Of a DNA stretch of 64,000 bases, positions 47,038-56,614 are shown one piece after another. This DNA comes from Ignavibacteriales bacterium (GTDB taxonomy: Bacteria; Bacteroidota; Ignavibacteria; Ignavibacteriales; Ignavibacteriaceae): contig JADJMD010000013.1 in the NCBI GenBank assembly GCA_016709765.1, forward strand, positions 1,308,995 to 1,372,994. The letters are read 5' to 3'. The number at the start of each line of letters is the position of its first letter. Position 1 is the first letter of the stretch. The position numbers were made by a program, and so were the translations under genes. The notes under the pieces were generated by a model. The model saw only the letters and a program-made list of their open reading frames with translations. It searched no databases and was not told where the DNA came from.

Positions 47038-47961
47038 ATGAATAAAGAAAAACAACAAACAGTTACAGTGATCGGATTTCCCATTGATCTTGGTTCTGGA
47101 AGACGCGGTGTTGATATGGGCCCTTCCGCACTTAGAATCGCAGGGCTGGAAAGCAAACTTGAGCAGCTTGGATATAATGTAGAGGATATCGGTGATATCA
47201 ATATCGAAATAATGGAACGACAGAAAGTATCAAACCCAAAACTAAAATATTTAGATGAGATTCTTAAAACTTCTAAAATGCTTGCAGCACGAGTTGAAAA
47301 AGTTTTGGAACAAAAAAAATTCCCGCTTTGCATTGGCGGCGATCATTCAATGGCTCTTGGTACAATTGCCGGAATTTCATCTTACTGTAAAAAAAACAAA
47401 TTAACACTTGGTGTAATTTGGATTGATGCTCATACCGATATGAATACAGATGAAACAACTCCAACCGGAAACATCCACGGAATGCCACTAGCTGCTTCGA
47501 TGGGATTGGGTTATAATGAGCTTGTTAACTTATATGGATTTTCACCAAAATTAAAACCAGAGAATTGTGCTGTTATTGCTGCAAGAAGTATTGATCCGCA
47601 AGAAAGATTAAACATTAAAAAGTTAGGGCTAAACGTATACACAATGAGCGATGTTGATAAGCTAGGCGTTCATAGAATTATAAGTCGTGTTTTAAAACAG
47701 TTTAAAGAAAAAGTAGATCACATTCATGTAAGTTTTGATGTTGACAGTGTGGATCCAAATTTTGCGCCCGGCGTTGGGACTCCGGTACCAGGTGGATTAA
47801 ATTACAGAGAAGCACATTCTATCATGGAATCAATCGCAGAATGTGGATGTATGAATTCACTTGAGGTTGCTGAAGTAAACCCCATATTAGATATACGTAA
47901 CAGTAGCGCTGTTTTTGCTGCCGATCTAATTGCATCAAGCATGGGGCAAAGAATTCTGTGA
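47038..47961 (+). CDS. rocF: Arginase
   Basis: This 307-residue protein matches the arginase/ureohydrolase family in length and motifs. Manganese ligands are in GGDHSMALG, WIDAHTDMNTDETTPTGNIHGMPLA (DAHTD with the substrate loop) and SFDVDSVDPNFAPGVGTPVPGG (DVDSVDP). The GIGTP/GVGTPVPGGL segment favours arginase over agmatinase. It hydrolyses arginine to ornithine and urea in the cytoplasm. A small membrane protein gene overlaps its stop by 4 bases. Confidence 0.92.
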   Translation: MNKEKQQTVTVIGFPIDLGSGRRGVDMGPSALRIAGLESKLEQLGYNVEDIGDINIEIMERQKVSNPKLKYLDEILKTSKMLAARVEKVLEQKKFPLCIGGDHSMALGTIAGISSYCKKNKLTLGVIWIDAHTDMNTDETTPTGNIHGMPLAASMGLGYNELVNLYGFSPKLKPENCAVIAARSIDPQERLNIKKLGLNVYTMSDVDKLGVHRIISRVLKQFKEKVDHIHVSFDVDSVDPNFAPGVGTPVPGGLNYREAHSIMESIAECGCMNSLEVAEVNPILDIRNSSAVFAADLIASSMGQRIL

Positions 47962-48479
47962 TAAGTTTTCGCGTGGTTAATCTTTCTATATTAATAATAT
48001 TTATCGTTGTTACATTTTTAAGTTTGTTAGGAGTTGTTTCAATTAATGTGATAAATATTGGTGCTAATGTATTTATGTTGTTTGGAATAAGTTTTTTCTA
48101 CTCATCCTATGTTAAACATTATAGAGTGGGCGTATTTTTTGGTTCTGTGCTGTTTCTTATCGGTACAATTCTTTTTGTATTTTCAAAATTTGAGATATGG
48201 AATTTTGGAACTGTCTTTGTCCCATCAGTGTTAATTGTAGTGGGATTGAGTTTATTAATCTCAACCGTATTAATTAAACTGAGCGGTCTTTCGATTCTAT
48301 TTTCTGCTTTATGTTTATTTGCGGGTGTTTGGTTATTGATTTTGCGGGGGACAGCAACTGTGGATTTATATTTATCCGCAGTGTATAATATATTTAAAGA
48401 TTACTGGGTAATTTTTTTATTTTTAGGTGGGATAATTATTTTAACAACAAGAAATTTCAAGAATAAAAGGTATGAATGA
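47958..48479 (+). CDS. Small multi-pass membrane protein
   Basis: This 173-residue protein has about six hydrophobic helices covering almost its whole length, with few charges. The pattern (LFGISFFYSSYVKHYRVGVFFGSVLFLIGTILFVF) resembles the TM regions of LiaF/LiaI-type proteins, but this is not firm. It starts with GTG at 47958, overlapping the arginase TGA, so it is translationally coupled. It ends 17 bases from the convergent anti-sigma gene. The function is unknown. Confidence 0.65.
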   Translation: MISFRVVNLSILIIFIVVTFLSLLGVVSINVINIGANVFMLFGISFFYSSYVKHYRVGVFFGSVLFLIGTILFVFSKFEIWNFGTVFVPSVLIVVGLSLLISTVLIKLSGLSILFSALCLFAGVWLLILRGTATVDLYLSAVYNIFKDYWVIFLFLGGIIILTTRNFKNKRYE

Positions 48480-48496
48480 AACTAGTTTTGTGTTCA

Positions 48497-49555
48497 TCAT
48501 ACAACGAGGAAGAAGTTTTTTGCTTTTAAATTTTTTATATCATTATTAAGTCCATTGATATCAGAACTAAACTTAAAAAATGAAAAAACAAGTGTTGCAA
48601 GCAGAATCGCAATTACTATATATGCAATTAAAAGTCCGCGCATAATCTTTCTTTCACTCACCTCATATTGAAATTTTAATGAGTCAAAGTCTTGCTCAAT
48701 TGCCTTGAACATTTTTTCGGCAACGCTTCTTTTGTTAAAATCAATTTGTTTACTTGCATCTTCTGAATCTTCAACAATTTTAGTTACTGTAGATTCTTCA
48801 TTTAAAGATATTTCATTAACAATAGTTTCAGGTGTTCCTTTTGTTGGTAAATCATAGTTAGCAGCTGCTTCGTCCGCTATCGGGTATTCAATTTGGCTTT
48901 CGTCGACTAAAGTTTCAAAAGGTGATTCAATGATTTCATCTTCTTGTAAAATATGTTCTGATATTTCACTTTCAGCAAAGCTAGGCAAAACAACTTCATC
49001 AACTTTTGGATATTCAATTTGACTTTCATCAATTAAAGTCTCAAAGGGTGATTCTATCTCTGCATTTTCATTTAAATTATTTTCTGAGACTTCACTCTCA
49101 TCAAAACCATGTAATTTAACTTCATCCAGATTAAATGTTATTTCATCTGGAGCTAATTCTGTTAATAAATTATCTTTAACTATGGTTGTTTCTTCAGTCT
49201 CAATCTCAATTGGTGGTTCAACAAAAGGTTCATCTATATTTGTATAATCATTTACCAGTTCTTCAACATCTTCTTCTATCTCAAATTTGTCTTCTTCTAT
49301 TATTTTACTTGTTCGCAGCTGTTCGCTTAGTTTTATCAGTTTTAAAGCAACGCGATCTTTGAGTTCAGAATCTGGCAACTCTAATTCCAATGCAAGGGGC
49401 AAAAGTGAGGCAATGTTTTGAAACTTGCCTAATTCATCCCAAGGGAAAAGATGCCCGGCATCTATAAACTCCTGTAATTCTTTATTCTCGTTCTCATCTA
49501 TACAACCAAGAGCTTTTGTCTGAAGCATTCCAATAATTTTTTGCTCATCAATCAT
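48497..49555 (-). CDS. Putative membrane anti-sigma factor with internal acidic repeats
   Basis: This 352-residue protein overlaps the ECF sigma gene by ATGA, the usual arrangement for a cognate anti-sigma factor. Its N-terminal 80 residues (helical, LLPLALELELPDSELKDRVALKLIKL) resemble the sigma-binding part of Bacteroidota/Ignavibacteria anti-sigmas without the zinc motif. A long acidic linker carries a 40-residue repeat twice (about 144-183 and 186-225). A single TM helix follows at about 308-330 (LLIAYIVIAILLATLVFSFF). It stops about 20 residues after the TM helix, so an extracytoplasmic RskA-like domain is missing or the end is truncated. Confidence 0.7.
   Translation of the reverse strand: MIDEQKIIGMLQTKALGCIDENENKELQEFIDAGHLFPWDELGKFQNIASLLPLALELELPDSELKDRVALKLIKLSEQLRTSKIIEEDKFEIEEDVEELVNDYTNIDEPFVEPPIEIETEETTIVKDNLLTELAPDEITFNLDEVKLHGFDESEVSENNLNENAEIESPFETLIDESQIEYPKVDEVVLPSFAESEISEHILQEDEIIESPFETLVDESQIEYPIADEAAANYDLPTKGTPETIVNEISLNEESTVTKIVEDSEDASKQIDFNKRSVAEKMFKAIEQDFDSLKFQYEVSERKIMRGLLIAYIVIAILLATLVFSFFKFSSDINGLNNDIKNLKAKNFFLVV
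48881..49126 (-). repeat. Two-copy tandem repeat (126-bp period) inside the anti-sigma gene
   Basis: Two 120-base units (49007-49126 and 48881-49000) encode related 40-residue blocks, both containing ESPFETL(I/V)DESQIEYP. They are separated by two codons. DNA and protein similarity are both high, which suggests a recent in-frame duplication. Confidence 0.75.
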
Positions 49556-50127
49556 TGGATTCCCTCTTTTGCAAGAATTTCTTTTACGCTGTTAAGTGCC
49601 ACTCTTATTTTTGATTTTACAGTTAACAGTGGGATATTCAATTTAGTTGCTATATCTGATTCTGATAAACCATCATAGTATGCTAAGGAAAGAACGTACT
49701 GTTGTGCTTCTGTAAGGTTATGGACTGCAGCAAAAATATTTTCCCGATTATTAAAAGTCTTATCTAAGTCATTAGCGGGAATAATCAAAGAGAGATTAGG
49801 GATGATAACATCGTTTTCATAATCATCATTATATTCATCAGTAATCAAGAATTTTTTACGTTTGACGAAATCCAACGCTTTATTTCTAGTAAGCGTTATC
49901 AGCCAGGTAAACAAATTACCAGAATTAATATCAAACATTGAACTCTTTTGCCAAATAATCACAAAAATATCAGCAAGGATTTCCTCAGCAATTTCCTTTT
50001 GAACAACAATACGCTTAACTAAAGTGTATAAAACGGGGCTATAACGGTCATACAAAGTTTCTAATGCTTTGGAATCCCGATTAGTGATTCGTTGAAATAA
50101 TTGAATGTCCGTAAATTCTGTATCCAC
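49552..50127 (-). CDS. ECF-subfamily RNA polymerase sigma factor
   Basis: This 191-residue protein has region 2 at about 10-80 (DSKALETLYDRYSPVLYTLVKRIV, then IFVIIWQKSSMFD and FTWLITLTRNKALDFVKRKK). Region 4 is at about 125-185 (LTEAQQYVLSLAYYDGLSESDIATKLNIPLLTVKSKIRVAL). Length and layout are normal for ECF sigma factors. It directs polymerase to stress or envelope promoters. The following gene overlaps it and encodes the likely anti-sigma factor. Confidence 0.92.
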   Translation of the reverse strand: MDTEFTDIQLFQRITNRDSKALETLYDRYSPVLYTLVKRIVVQKEIAEEILADIFVIIWQKSSMFDINSGNLFTWLITLTRNKALDFVKRKKFLITDEYNDDYENDVIIPNLSLIIPANDLDKTFNNRENIFAAVHNLTEAQQYVLSLAYYDGLSESDIATKLNIPLLTVKSKIRVALNSVKEILAKEGIQ

Positions 50128-50259
50128 TTTTTCAGATATAATAGTTGTTAATCATTTTACCATTCTAAAACTATATTTCTAAATCCAAAAAAGCAATTAT
50201 TAACTCAGATGAACCCAACAATTTTATTCTTTTTATTCTTAATTAATTTCCATTCAAAG

Positions 50260-50290
50260 TTGAAGCATTAATAATTACTTGGTAAATTTG
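50260..50290 (+). promoter_or_regulatory. Bacteroidota-type promoter before the subtilisin-like protease gene
   Basis: TTG at 50260-50262, a 20-base spacer and TAAATTTG at 50283-50290 match the -33/-7 consensus. The protease start codon (TTG at 50317) is 26 bases downstream, behind an AAAGGAGT ribosome site. Confidence 0.5.
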
Positions 50291-50316
50291 AACATCAAAC
50301 ACAAAGGAGTGATACA

Positions 50317-53300
50317 TTGAAAAAACTATTACTATTCTTTTTCTTGACACTTACGGTCTCCCTTACCTTTTCACAGGTGGAGGTAAGTTCAAGATTGCAG
50401 CAAGCCTTAACTAAGGCAAACCAGAATGATTATATTAAGATTCTGGTTCTCCTTAGATCCCAGGTTGATTTAGCCTCACTAGATCAACAATTATACAGCC
50501 AAAAATCTACTTTGCAGCAAAGAGCATATAAAGTAATTACGGCTCTTAAACAAAACGCTGAAAATACCCAGGGTGGATTAAAATCATATTTTGATGCAAA
50601 TTCTGAATCAGCAGACGTTTATACTTACCAGGCTTTCTGGATTTCTAATATGTTTGTGGTTGAAGCAAAGCCTAAAATAATTAACGAATTGATGACAAGA
50701 TTAGATGTTGCTGAGCTGGATCTAGATGCTTTTTTGGAATTAGACAGACCTGAAAAAGTTGAAGATTATGTTGAGGGTACCGAATCTGTAGAACCGGGTT
50801 TAAAATTATTAACGCACATTTGTTATGGGCGCAGGGAATTACCGGACAGGGAAGATTAGTAATGGATATTGATACCGGTGTTCATCCAAACCATCCAGCA
50901 TTAAATTTTAAATGGAGAGGAAATCACGTTCCAAGTAATCAGGCATGGTTCGATCCTGTCAGCGGAACTACAGTTCCAAGTGATTGCGATGGACACGGCA
51001 GCCACACAATGGGAACAATGGTTGGATATTCACCCACAACAGGCGATACAGTAGGTGTTGCGCCCGATGCTGAATGGATTGCTGCAAAAACAATTTGCTC
51101 AAGTCCACACACATCTAACTCTGTTGCAGCGTTTCAATGGGCAATTGATCCGGATGGAAATCCTTTAACAATTACAGATATGCCCGATGTAATAAGCAAT
51201 AGCTGGTACGATCCTGATGTAACTACCGAATGTTCCGGAATTTATAAAACAACTTTAGATGCAGTTGAAGCTGCAGGTATTGCCGTGGTTTTCTCTGCAG
51301 GCAACAGCGGACCAGGAACATCAACAATAACAAAACCCAAAAACATTAATACGAACAATGTTAACGTAATGTGTACAGCCGCTATCGATGGTGCTTCATA
51401 TCTTGGTGGTAACACAAATCCAATTGCTAGTTTTTCAAGCCGGGGCCCATCAACTTGCGGCGGTACGGGTTCTTTGTTAATAAAACCGGAAGTTTCAGCA
51501 CCCGGAGTTAACGTACGTTCGTCCGGTTCCGCAACAGGGTATACCGTGTTAAGTGGAACATCAATGGCCTCGCCACACGTTGCAGGTGCAGTTGCATTAC
51601 TAAAACAATTTGCTCCAACACTAACAGGCAAACAAATTTTAGAAGCTTTGTACAACACAGCTGTTGATTTAGGCGCCCCTGGTGAAGATAATAATTACGG
51701 AATGGGATTGATTGATGTTTATGCAGCATTCTTAAGTTTAGGAACCGCTGATTCAACGGCTCCTGATCCAATTGTAGATTTATCTGCCAGCAATCCTACT
51801 TCGAATAGTTTAACACTACAATGGACAGTTCCTTATGACTCATCAATGAATGGTGTTACCGGATTTGATATTCGTTATTCTACATCAGTCATTAATGATT
51901 CAACAACATTTTATAATGCAATGCAGCTACCTTTTACAACTATTCCTGATACAGCGGGCGGATCAGAATCATATCTTGTTGAAGGATTGAATTTTGCTAC
52001 ACCGTATTACTTCTCAATAAAATCAAAAGATGTGTGGGGCAATTGGTCGCCATTATCAAACAGTGCAACAGGAACAACCTTGGCAGCACCTCAAGTATCA
52101 GTCGCGCCATTAAGTTTGCACCATATTCTCAATTCAATGGAAGTTGTTGTTGACACAGTAACTGTTTCAAATATTTCTGTAAATCCATCCACATTGGATT
52201 TTTCTGTTGCTCTTGAGAACAATACTTTCCCAGAGGGAATGATAGGTGCTAGGGTAATCCCTAATCAGAATACTTCTGATGGACAAAATGAACTATCTAC
52301 AAAAGAAAACCCTATTGATGTCCGCGGATTAAGTATCGATGGACAGGGTGGACCAGATTTATTTGGTTATAAATGGATTGATAGCAATGAACCAAATGGT
52401 CCTCAGTATGTTTGGGATGATATTTCTACCACCGGAACATTAGCCACAACTTGGGTCGCTACAGGGACTTTTGATCCTAAAGATGAAGGATATGCCGGAC
52501 CATTTCCTTTAGGATTTAACTTTAAATATTACGGGGTTAATAAAACAGAAGTTTATGTTAGTTCAAATGGTTTGTTGACCTTTGGAACAATAAGCACAAA
52601 TATTTTTACTAATGCTGGTATTCCAAATTCTGCTGTTCCTAACGAATACATAGCCCCTTTCTGGGATGATCTTGATGGAGTTTCATCAGGAACTGTGCAT
52701 TACAAACAGGATGGTAACAAATTTATCGTTCAGTTTACCGGATGGCATAAATATTCCAATACTGGTTCGTTAACATTCCAGATTGTGCTTTACGCTAACG
52801 GAAGAATAATGTTCTATTATAATAATATGAATGCAACATTAAATTCTGCAACGGTTGGAATTGAAAATGCAGCAGGCAATGATGGTCTACAGGTAGCTTA
52901 CAATGCAAATTATGTTGCAAATAATCTTGCAGTACTATTTGCTTCAGAGCCGGATTGGTTATCAAACAATGTTAACAGCGGTACATTATTTAACGGCAGC
53001 TCAGTAGCTGTTGAATTAACATTCCGTGCTGAAGATTATCCAGCTGGTAACTATGGAATGGATTTAGTGGTTACAAGTAACGATCCTGTTAACGCTACTG
53101 TTACTGTTCCTGTTACTATGGAAATTTCAGTAATACCTGTTGAGCTAACATCTTTTGTTGCAAAGAACGACAGAAACAATGTTACACTTAACTGGGCAAC
53201 CGCTACAGAAACTAATAACAGTGGGTTCCAGATTGAAAGAAAACTTAATGGAACTAATGAGTGGACTAGTGTTTCATTTGTTTCAGGCAAAGGAACATCA

Positions 53301-53708
53301 ACCGAAAGAAATAATTATTCATTTATGGATAAAGGTTTAAAGGTTGGTAAATACTCATACAGATTAAAACAAGTTGATCTTGATGGAACATTTGATTACT
53401 CGCCGATAATTGAAGTTGATGTAAATGCTCCTAATGATTATACGCTTTACCAGAACTATCCAAATCCGTTCAATCCAAGTACAACGATTGAATATTCTCT
53501 TCCGGAAAAAGCAGAGGTTACAATTTCTATATACACAGCTATTGGTGAATTAGTAACAACGCTAGTTAAAGGAACGGTTGAAGCTGGATATCAAAAAGCA
53601 AACTTTAACGCCGTTAATCTTACATCCGGTACTTACATTTACCAGATAAGAGCCGTTGGCAACGGAAGAACTTTTGTTGATACTAAGAAGATGGTACTTA
53701 TAAAATAA
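50317..53708 (+). CDS. Secreted subtilisin-like (S8) serine protease with T9SS sorting domain (one frameshift)
   Basis: Two frames join if one A is restored in the run at 50802-50805 (giving GLKIINAHLLWAQGITGQG). The result is 1131 codons, about 1130 residues. The start is a TTG with AAAGGAGT upstream, followed by a signal peptide (1-20, LTFSQ) and an inhibitor-like prodomain. The catalytic triad is Asp in VMDIDTGVHPNHP, His in DGHGSHTMGTM and Ser in LSGTSMASPHVAGAVALLK. A fibronectin-like domain (VDLSASNPTSNSLTLQW) and other beta domains follow. The end is VELTSFVAKNDRNNVTLNWATATETNNS, YQNYPNPFNPST and KKMVLIK. It is predicted to be an extracellular endopeptidase exported by the type IX system. 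Confidence 0.9.
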
Positions 53709-53740
53709 TGTAGAATTTATAATGTAGAATGTAAAATTAA

Positions 53741-53768
53741 GGCACGGGCAATCGTGCCTTTTTATTTT
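53741..53768 (+). terminator. Hairpin terminator between protease and methyltransferase genes
   Basis: GGCACG (53741-53746) pairs with CGTGCC (53753-53758), followed by TTTTTATTTTTG. It lies 32 bases after the protease stop and overlaps the end of the convergent methyltransferase gene. Confidence 0.75.
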
Positions 53769-54505
53769 TGTGCAAATAAAATTAAATCATTTGAGATTTT
53801 TGCATCAAAAACTTTTTTATCCAAACCACCAAATAGTTCTATATTCTTAAATCCGGCTTCTTTAAAAACTTGTTTTAATCCTTTTGTTGTATAGGGGAAG
53901 ATTTTTGTTGATATTAGTTCTTTCTGCGTAGTTTGATCAGCTTTAAATTTTAAAATGTTAAACGTTAAATCTTTATTGCAAAAATCATAAAAGCGAATGA
54001 AGTATTCATCATCCTTTTTTGTGATGTTAACTATACGCTCTTTTTCTTTAAGAATCTTTTCGTAATTAAGAATTTGAATAAGAACTTTTCCATCTTTCTT
54101 TAATAGCTTAAATAACTTTGCAACTGATTTTTCAATCAGACCAAAAGGAATGTTGGCTAGAGTATTTCCAAGTGAAACAACTATATCAAACTTATTATAA
54201 AATGTTTTTGGAATTTCATTCGCACCAAAGATATGGAAATCAATTTTACAATTATGTTTTTCAGAATTGGTTCGTGCAGTGTTAATCATTTCTGATGATG
54301 GATCGAAAGCTGTAACATTTAATCCTAGCTGAGAAAGTGAAATGGAATCAACTCCAGTTCCGCATCCAACATCTGCAACTGATTTTATTTTATCATCAAT
54401 AAAATTTGATAAGAGTATTTTGCGTTTCTGTAATGCAGAATCAAAGTCAATCATCTTATCGTAATAAACTGAAGCTGAATTGTAAAAGTTGTTATTTGAT
54501 TTCAT
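53762..54505 (-). CDS. Class I SAM-dependent methyltransferase
   Basis: This 247-residue protein has the Rossmann-type SAM site: motif I SVADVGCGTGVDSISLSQLG (about 42-61), motif II acidic end FDPSSEMI, and motif III-IV FDIVVSLGNTLANIPFG. A C-terminal beta region follows (LIQILNYEKILKEKERIVN, typical of the Methyltransf_25/11-like group). The substrate is unknown. It is monocistronic and divergent from the hydrogenase operon, with a 337-base intergenic region. Confidence 0.87.
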   Translation of the reverse strand: MKSNNNFYNSASVYYDKMIDFDSALQKRKILLSNFIDDKIKSVADVGCGTGVDSISLSQLGLNVTAFDPSSEMINTARTNSEKHNCKIDFHIFGANEIPKTFYNKFDIVVSLGNTLANIPFGLIEKSVAKLFKLLKKDGKVLIQILNYEKILKEKERIVNITKKDDEYFIRFYDFCNKDLTFNILKFKADQTTQKELISTKIFPYTTKGLKQVFKEAGFKNIELFGGLDKKVFDAKISNDLILFAQK

Positions 54506-54842
54506 ATTTTTTATTGCTCCTTTTTATAATATCAAAATAGCTATTTAAAAATAATTTCTAATCAGCTAAAGTTTTTAATTCTTAATTATTCGCTTTTAAC
54601 TCTCTTCCCATTTATCATCTTTTCGCAATTAGCAAAAGCTAATAAACAGCATATCTTATTTGAGAAGTGAAACTTCTTATGATTAAGAAAAATCAAACAA
54701 AAAAATGTTTAACCCTCGCACTAATTGAATTAAAATAATTATTCGGTGTAAAGTAATATGGCACTTAACATGTTAATTGATGAATACTTGAAAACTCTTA
54801 ATTAACTAAATATTCCATAAATTTATCTTTAGGGGATAAACA
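54506..54842. promoter_or_regulatory. Intergenic region upstream of the hydrogenase operon
   Basis: These 337 bases contain no gene. A perfect inverted repeat AGAAGT-GAA-ACTTCT lies at 54663-54677 and could be an operator. No clear TTG/TAnnTTTG promoter was found on either strand. AGGGGAT near 54833 serves as a ribosome site for the first hyd gene. Confidence 0.4.
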
Positions 54843-55370
54843 ATGGCCAAAATAGCAATAATAGACGACGATCCGGATATTGTTGATGCCAGCAGTTTGG
54901 TATTAACTTCAAAAGGTTACGACGTTATCACCGCTTCCAATCCAGATGATGGATATAAAATCGTTATGGATCAAAATCCAGATTTAATCATTCTTGATGT
55001 AATGATGAATGAACCCGATGATGGATTTTTTCTCGCTCAAAAGTTCCGCAAAATGAATGTGGACACACCAATTATAATGTACACATCAGTTTCAAAATCT
55101 TTAGGAATGGAATTTGGCGCAAGCGAAATGGTTCCTGTTGATGAGTTTGTTGAAAAGCCAATTTCACCCGAAACTCTTGTGGACAAAGTAACTATTGAAA
55201 GGGAGCTAGGAATTAAGTTTGGCGAAACAACAAAAGATAACCGCATAACTTTAGAATTTACTAACTGCGTTGGAATGTGTGATCAAGGACCAGCAATGAT
55301 AGTTAACGATCGTGTTTACACAAAACTCGATCCTGAAAATGCAGTTAACATTCTTAACGAAATAAAGTAG
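54843..55370 (+). CDS. Response-regulator receiver fused to the C-terminal half of a HydC/NuoE-like subunit
   Basis: This 175-residue protein has residues 1 to about 118 as a complete receiver domain: acidic pair DDDPD at 8-12, phospho-acceptor Asp in LIILDVMMNEPDDGF, Lys in VEKPISPETL. Residues about 119-175 (ERELGIKFGETTKDNRITLEF, then NCVGMCDQGPAMIVNDRVY) match the C-terminal half of NuoE/HydC subunits, including one CxxxC pair of the [2Fe-2S] site. The N-terminal helical half with the first Cys pair is missing. Either it is a true chimera or a few hundred bases are lost between a response-regulator gene and hydC. HydB and HydA follow directly, so the HydC part belongs to the hydrogenase. 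Confidence 0.65.
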   Translation: MAKIAIIDDDPDIVDASSLVLTSKGYDVITASNPDDGYKIVMDQNPDLIILDVMMNEPDDGFFLAQKFRKMNVDTPIIMYTSVSKSLGMEFGASEMVPVDEFVEKPISPETLVDKVTIERELGIKFGETTKDNRITLEFTNCVGMCDQGPAMIVNDRVYTKLDPENAVNILNEIK

Positions 55371-55379
55371 GGATGATAA

Positions 55380-56614
55380 ATGAAAATTGAAACAAAAATA
55401 AATAATATAAAAACGGAACGTACAGGTCCGGTTCTTTTTTCTCCTTATAAAAGAGGAGAAGGAATAAAAAAAGCTTTAAAACAGAAAAGAGAAGACATTC
55501 TTTTTGAGTTAAAAGATTCTGGTTTAAAAGGTAGAGGCGGCGCTGGATTTCCTACATCTACAAAATGGATGTTAACGGCTGCAGCAAAAGCTGACAAAAA
55601 TTTATTGTTTGCAACGCTGATGAAGGCGAGCCTGGAACATTTAAAGATAGAGTTCTTTTAATGGAATATCCTGAACTTGTTTTTGAAGGTATGGTAATCG
55701 GCGGTTACACTGTCGGGGCAAAAGTTGGTATCGTTTATTTACGTGCAGAGTATGAATACATGCTTGAGCAGTTGGAAAATTATTTATCCAATATGAGAGA
55801 AGATAATCTGCTCGGTGAAGGAATTCTTGGAACAGATTTTTCATATGATATTTCAATACGATTAGGTTCAGGTGCTTATGTATGCGGTGAAGAAACTGCA
55901 TTAATAGAATCACTTGAAGGCTACAGAGGCGAACCGCGTAATCGTCCACCATTCCCTGTTAACACAGGTTATATGGGTTATCCAACTTCCGTAAATAATG
56001 TTGAAACACTTGCTGCAGTTCCTCACATCATTACAAAAGGCGGGGCTTGGTTTAAAAAATATGGTACAGATAAATCAACCGGTTCAAAATTGTTTTCTGT
56101 TTCTGGTGATTGTGAAAACCCAGGTGTTTATGAACTACCATGGGGAATTGCCGTAAATGAATTACTTGAATTGGTTGGTGCAAGAAATGCCAAAGCTGTT
56201 CAAATTGGCGGCGCATCCGGAATCTGTATTCAAAAATCGCAATTCGATCGCAAGTTTGGTTATGAAGATATTTCAACCGGCGGCTCGGTAATAATTTTTA
56301 ATGAATCAAGAGACATGCTTCATGTATTAAGAAACTTTATGGAGTTTTTTGTTGAAGAATCCTGCGGGCAATGCACACCATGCAGAATCGGTAATGTAAA
56401 ATTACTTGAAGGAATTGAAATGATTGAAAGTGGAAAGTTTACTTTCAAATATATTAATACACTTAAAGAACTTGGCAAATCAATGCAAGTTGCATCAAAA
56501 TGCGGATTGGGTCAATCAAGTCCTAACGCATTTATTTCCATTTTGGAAAATTTCAAAGATGAAATCTTTCACACAAAAGGGAATAATAGATTTAACGGAA
56601 AGGCAGGTAAGTGA
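55380..56614 (+). CDS. hydB: NADH-linked [FeFe]-hydrogenase flavin subunit HydB / NuoF-like (one frameshift)
   Basis: Two frames join if one base is restored in the A/T run at 55596-55603, which recovers FIVCNADEGEPGTFKDRVLLMEY. The total is 412 codons, 411 residues, the length of NuoF. NADH/FMN motifs are GLKGRGGAGFPTSTKW (about 48-62), NADEGEPGTFKDR and GAYVCGEETALIESLEG. The [4Fe-4S] site is ESCGQCTPCRIGN with the later Cys in CGLGQSSPNAF. It lacks the N-terminal thioredoxin-like and C-terminal ferredoxin extensions of longer HydB proteins. It oxidises or reduces NAD(H) in the soluble hydrogenase complex. Its stop overlaps the HydA ATG. Confidence 0.88.

Noticed and set aside
48476..48560. 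Short plus-strand frames beginning ATGAATGAAAC just after the small membrane protein
   Set aside because: Both readings stop within 26 codons and overlap the end of the anti-sigma gene on the other strand, so there is no evidence that they are genes.
51242..51771. Two long minus-strand frames inside the subtilisin-like protease gene
   Set aside because: They mirror the catalytic domain's codon pattern, have no start context, and overlap a gene with all catalytic motifs.
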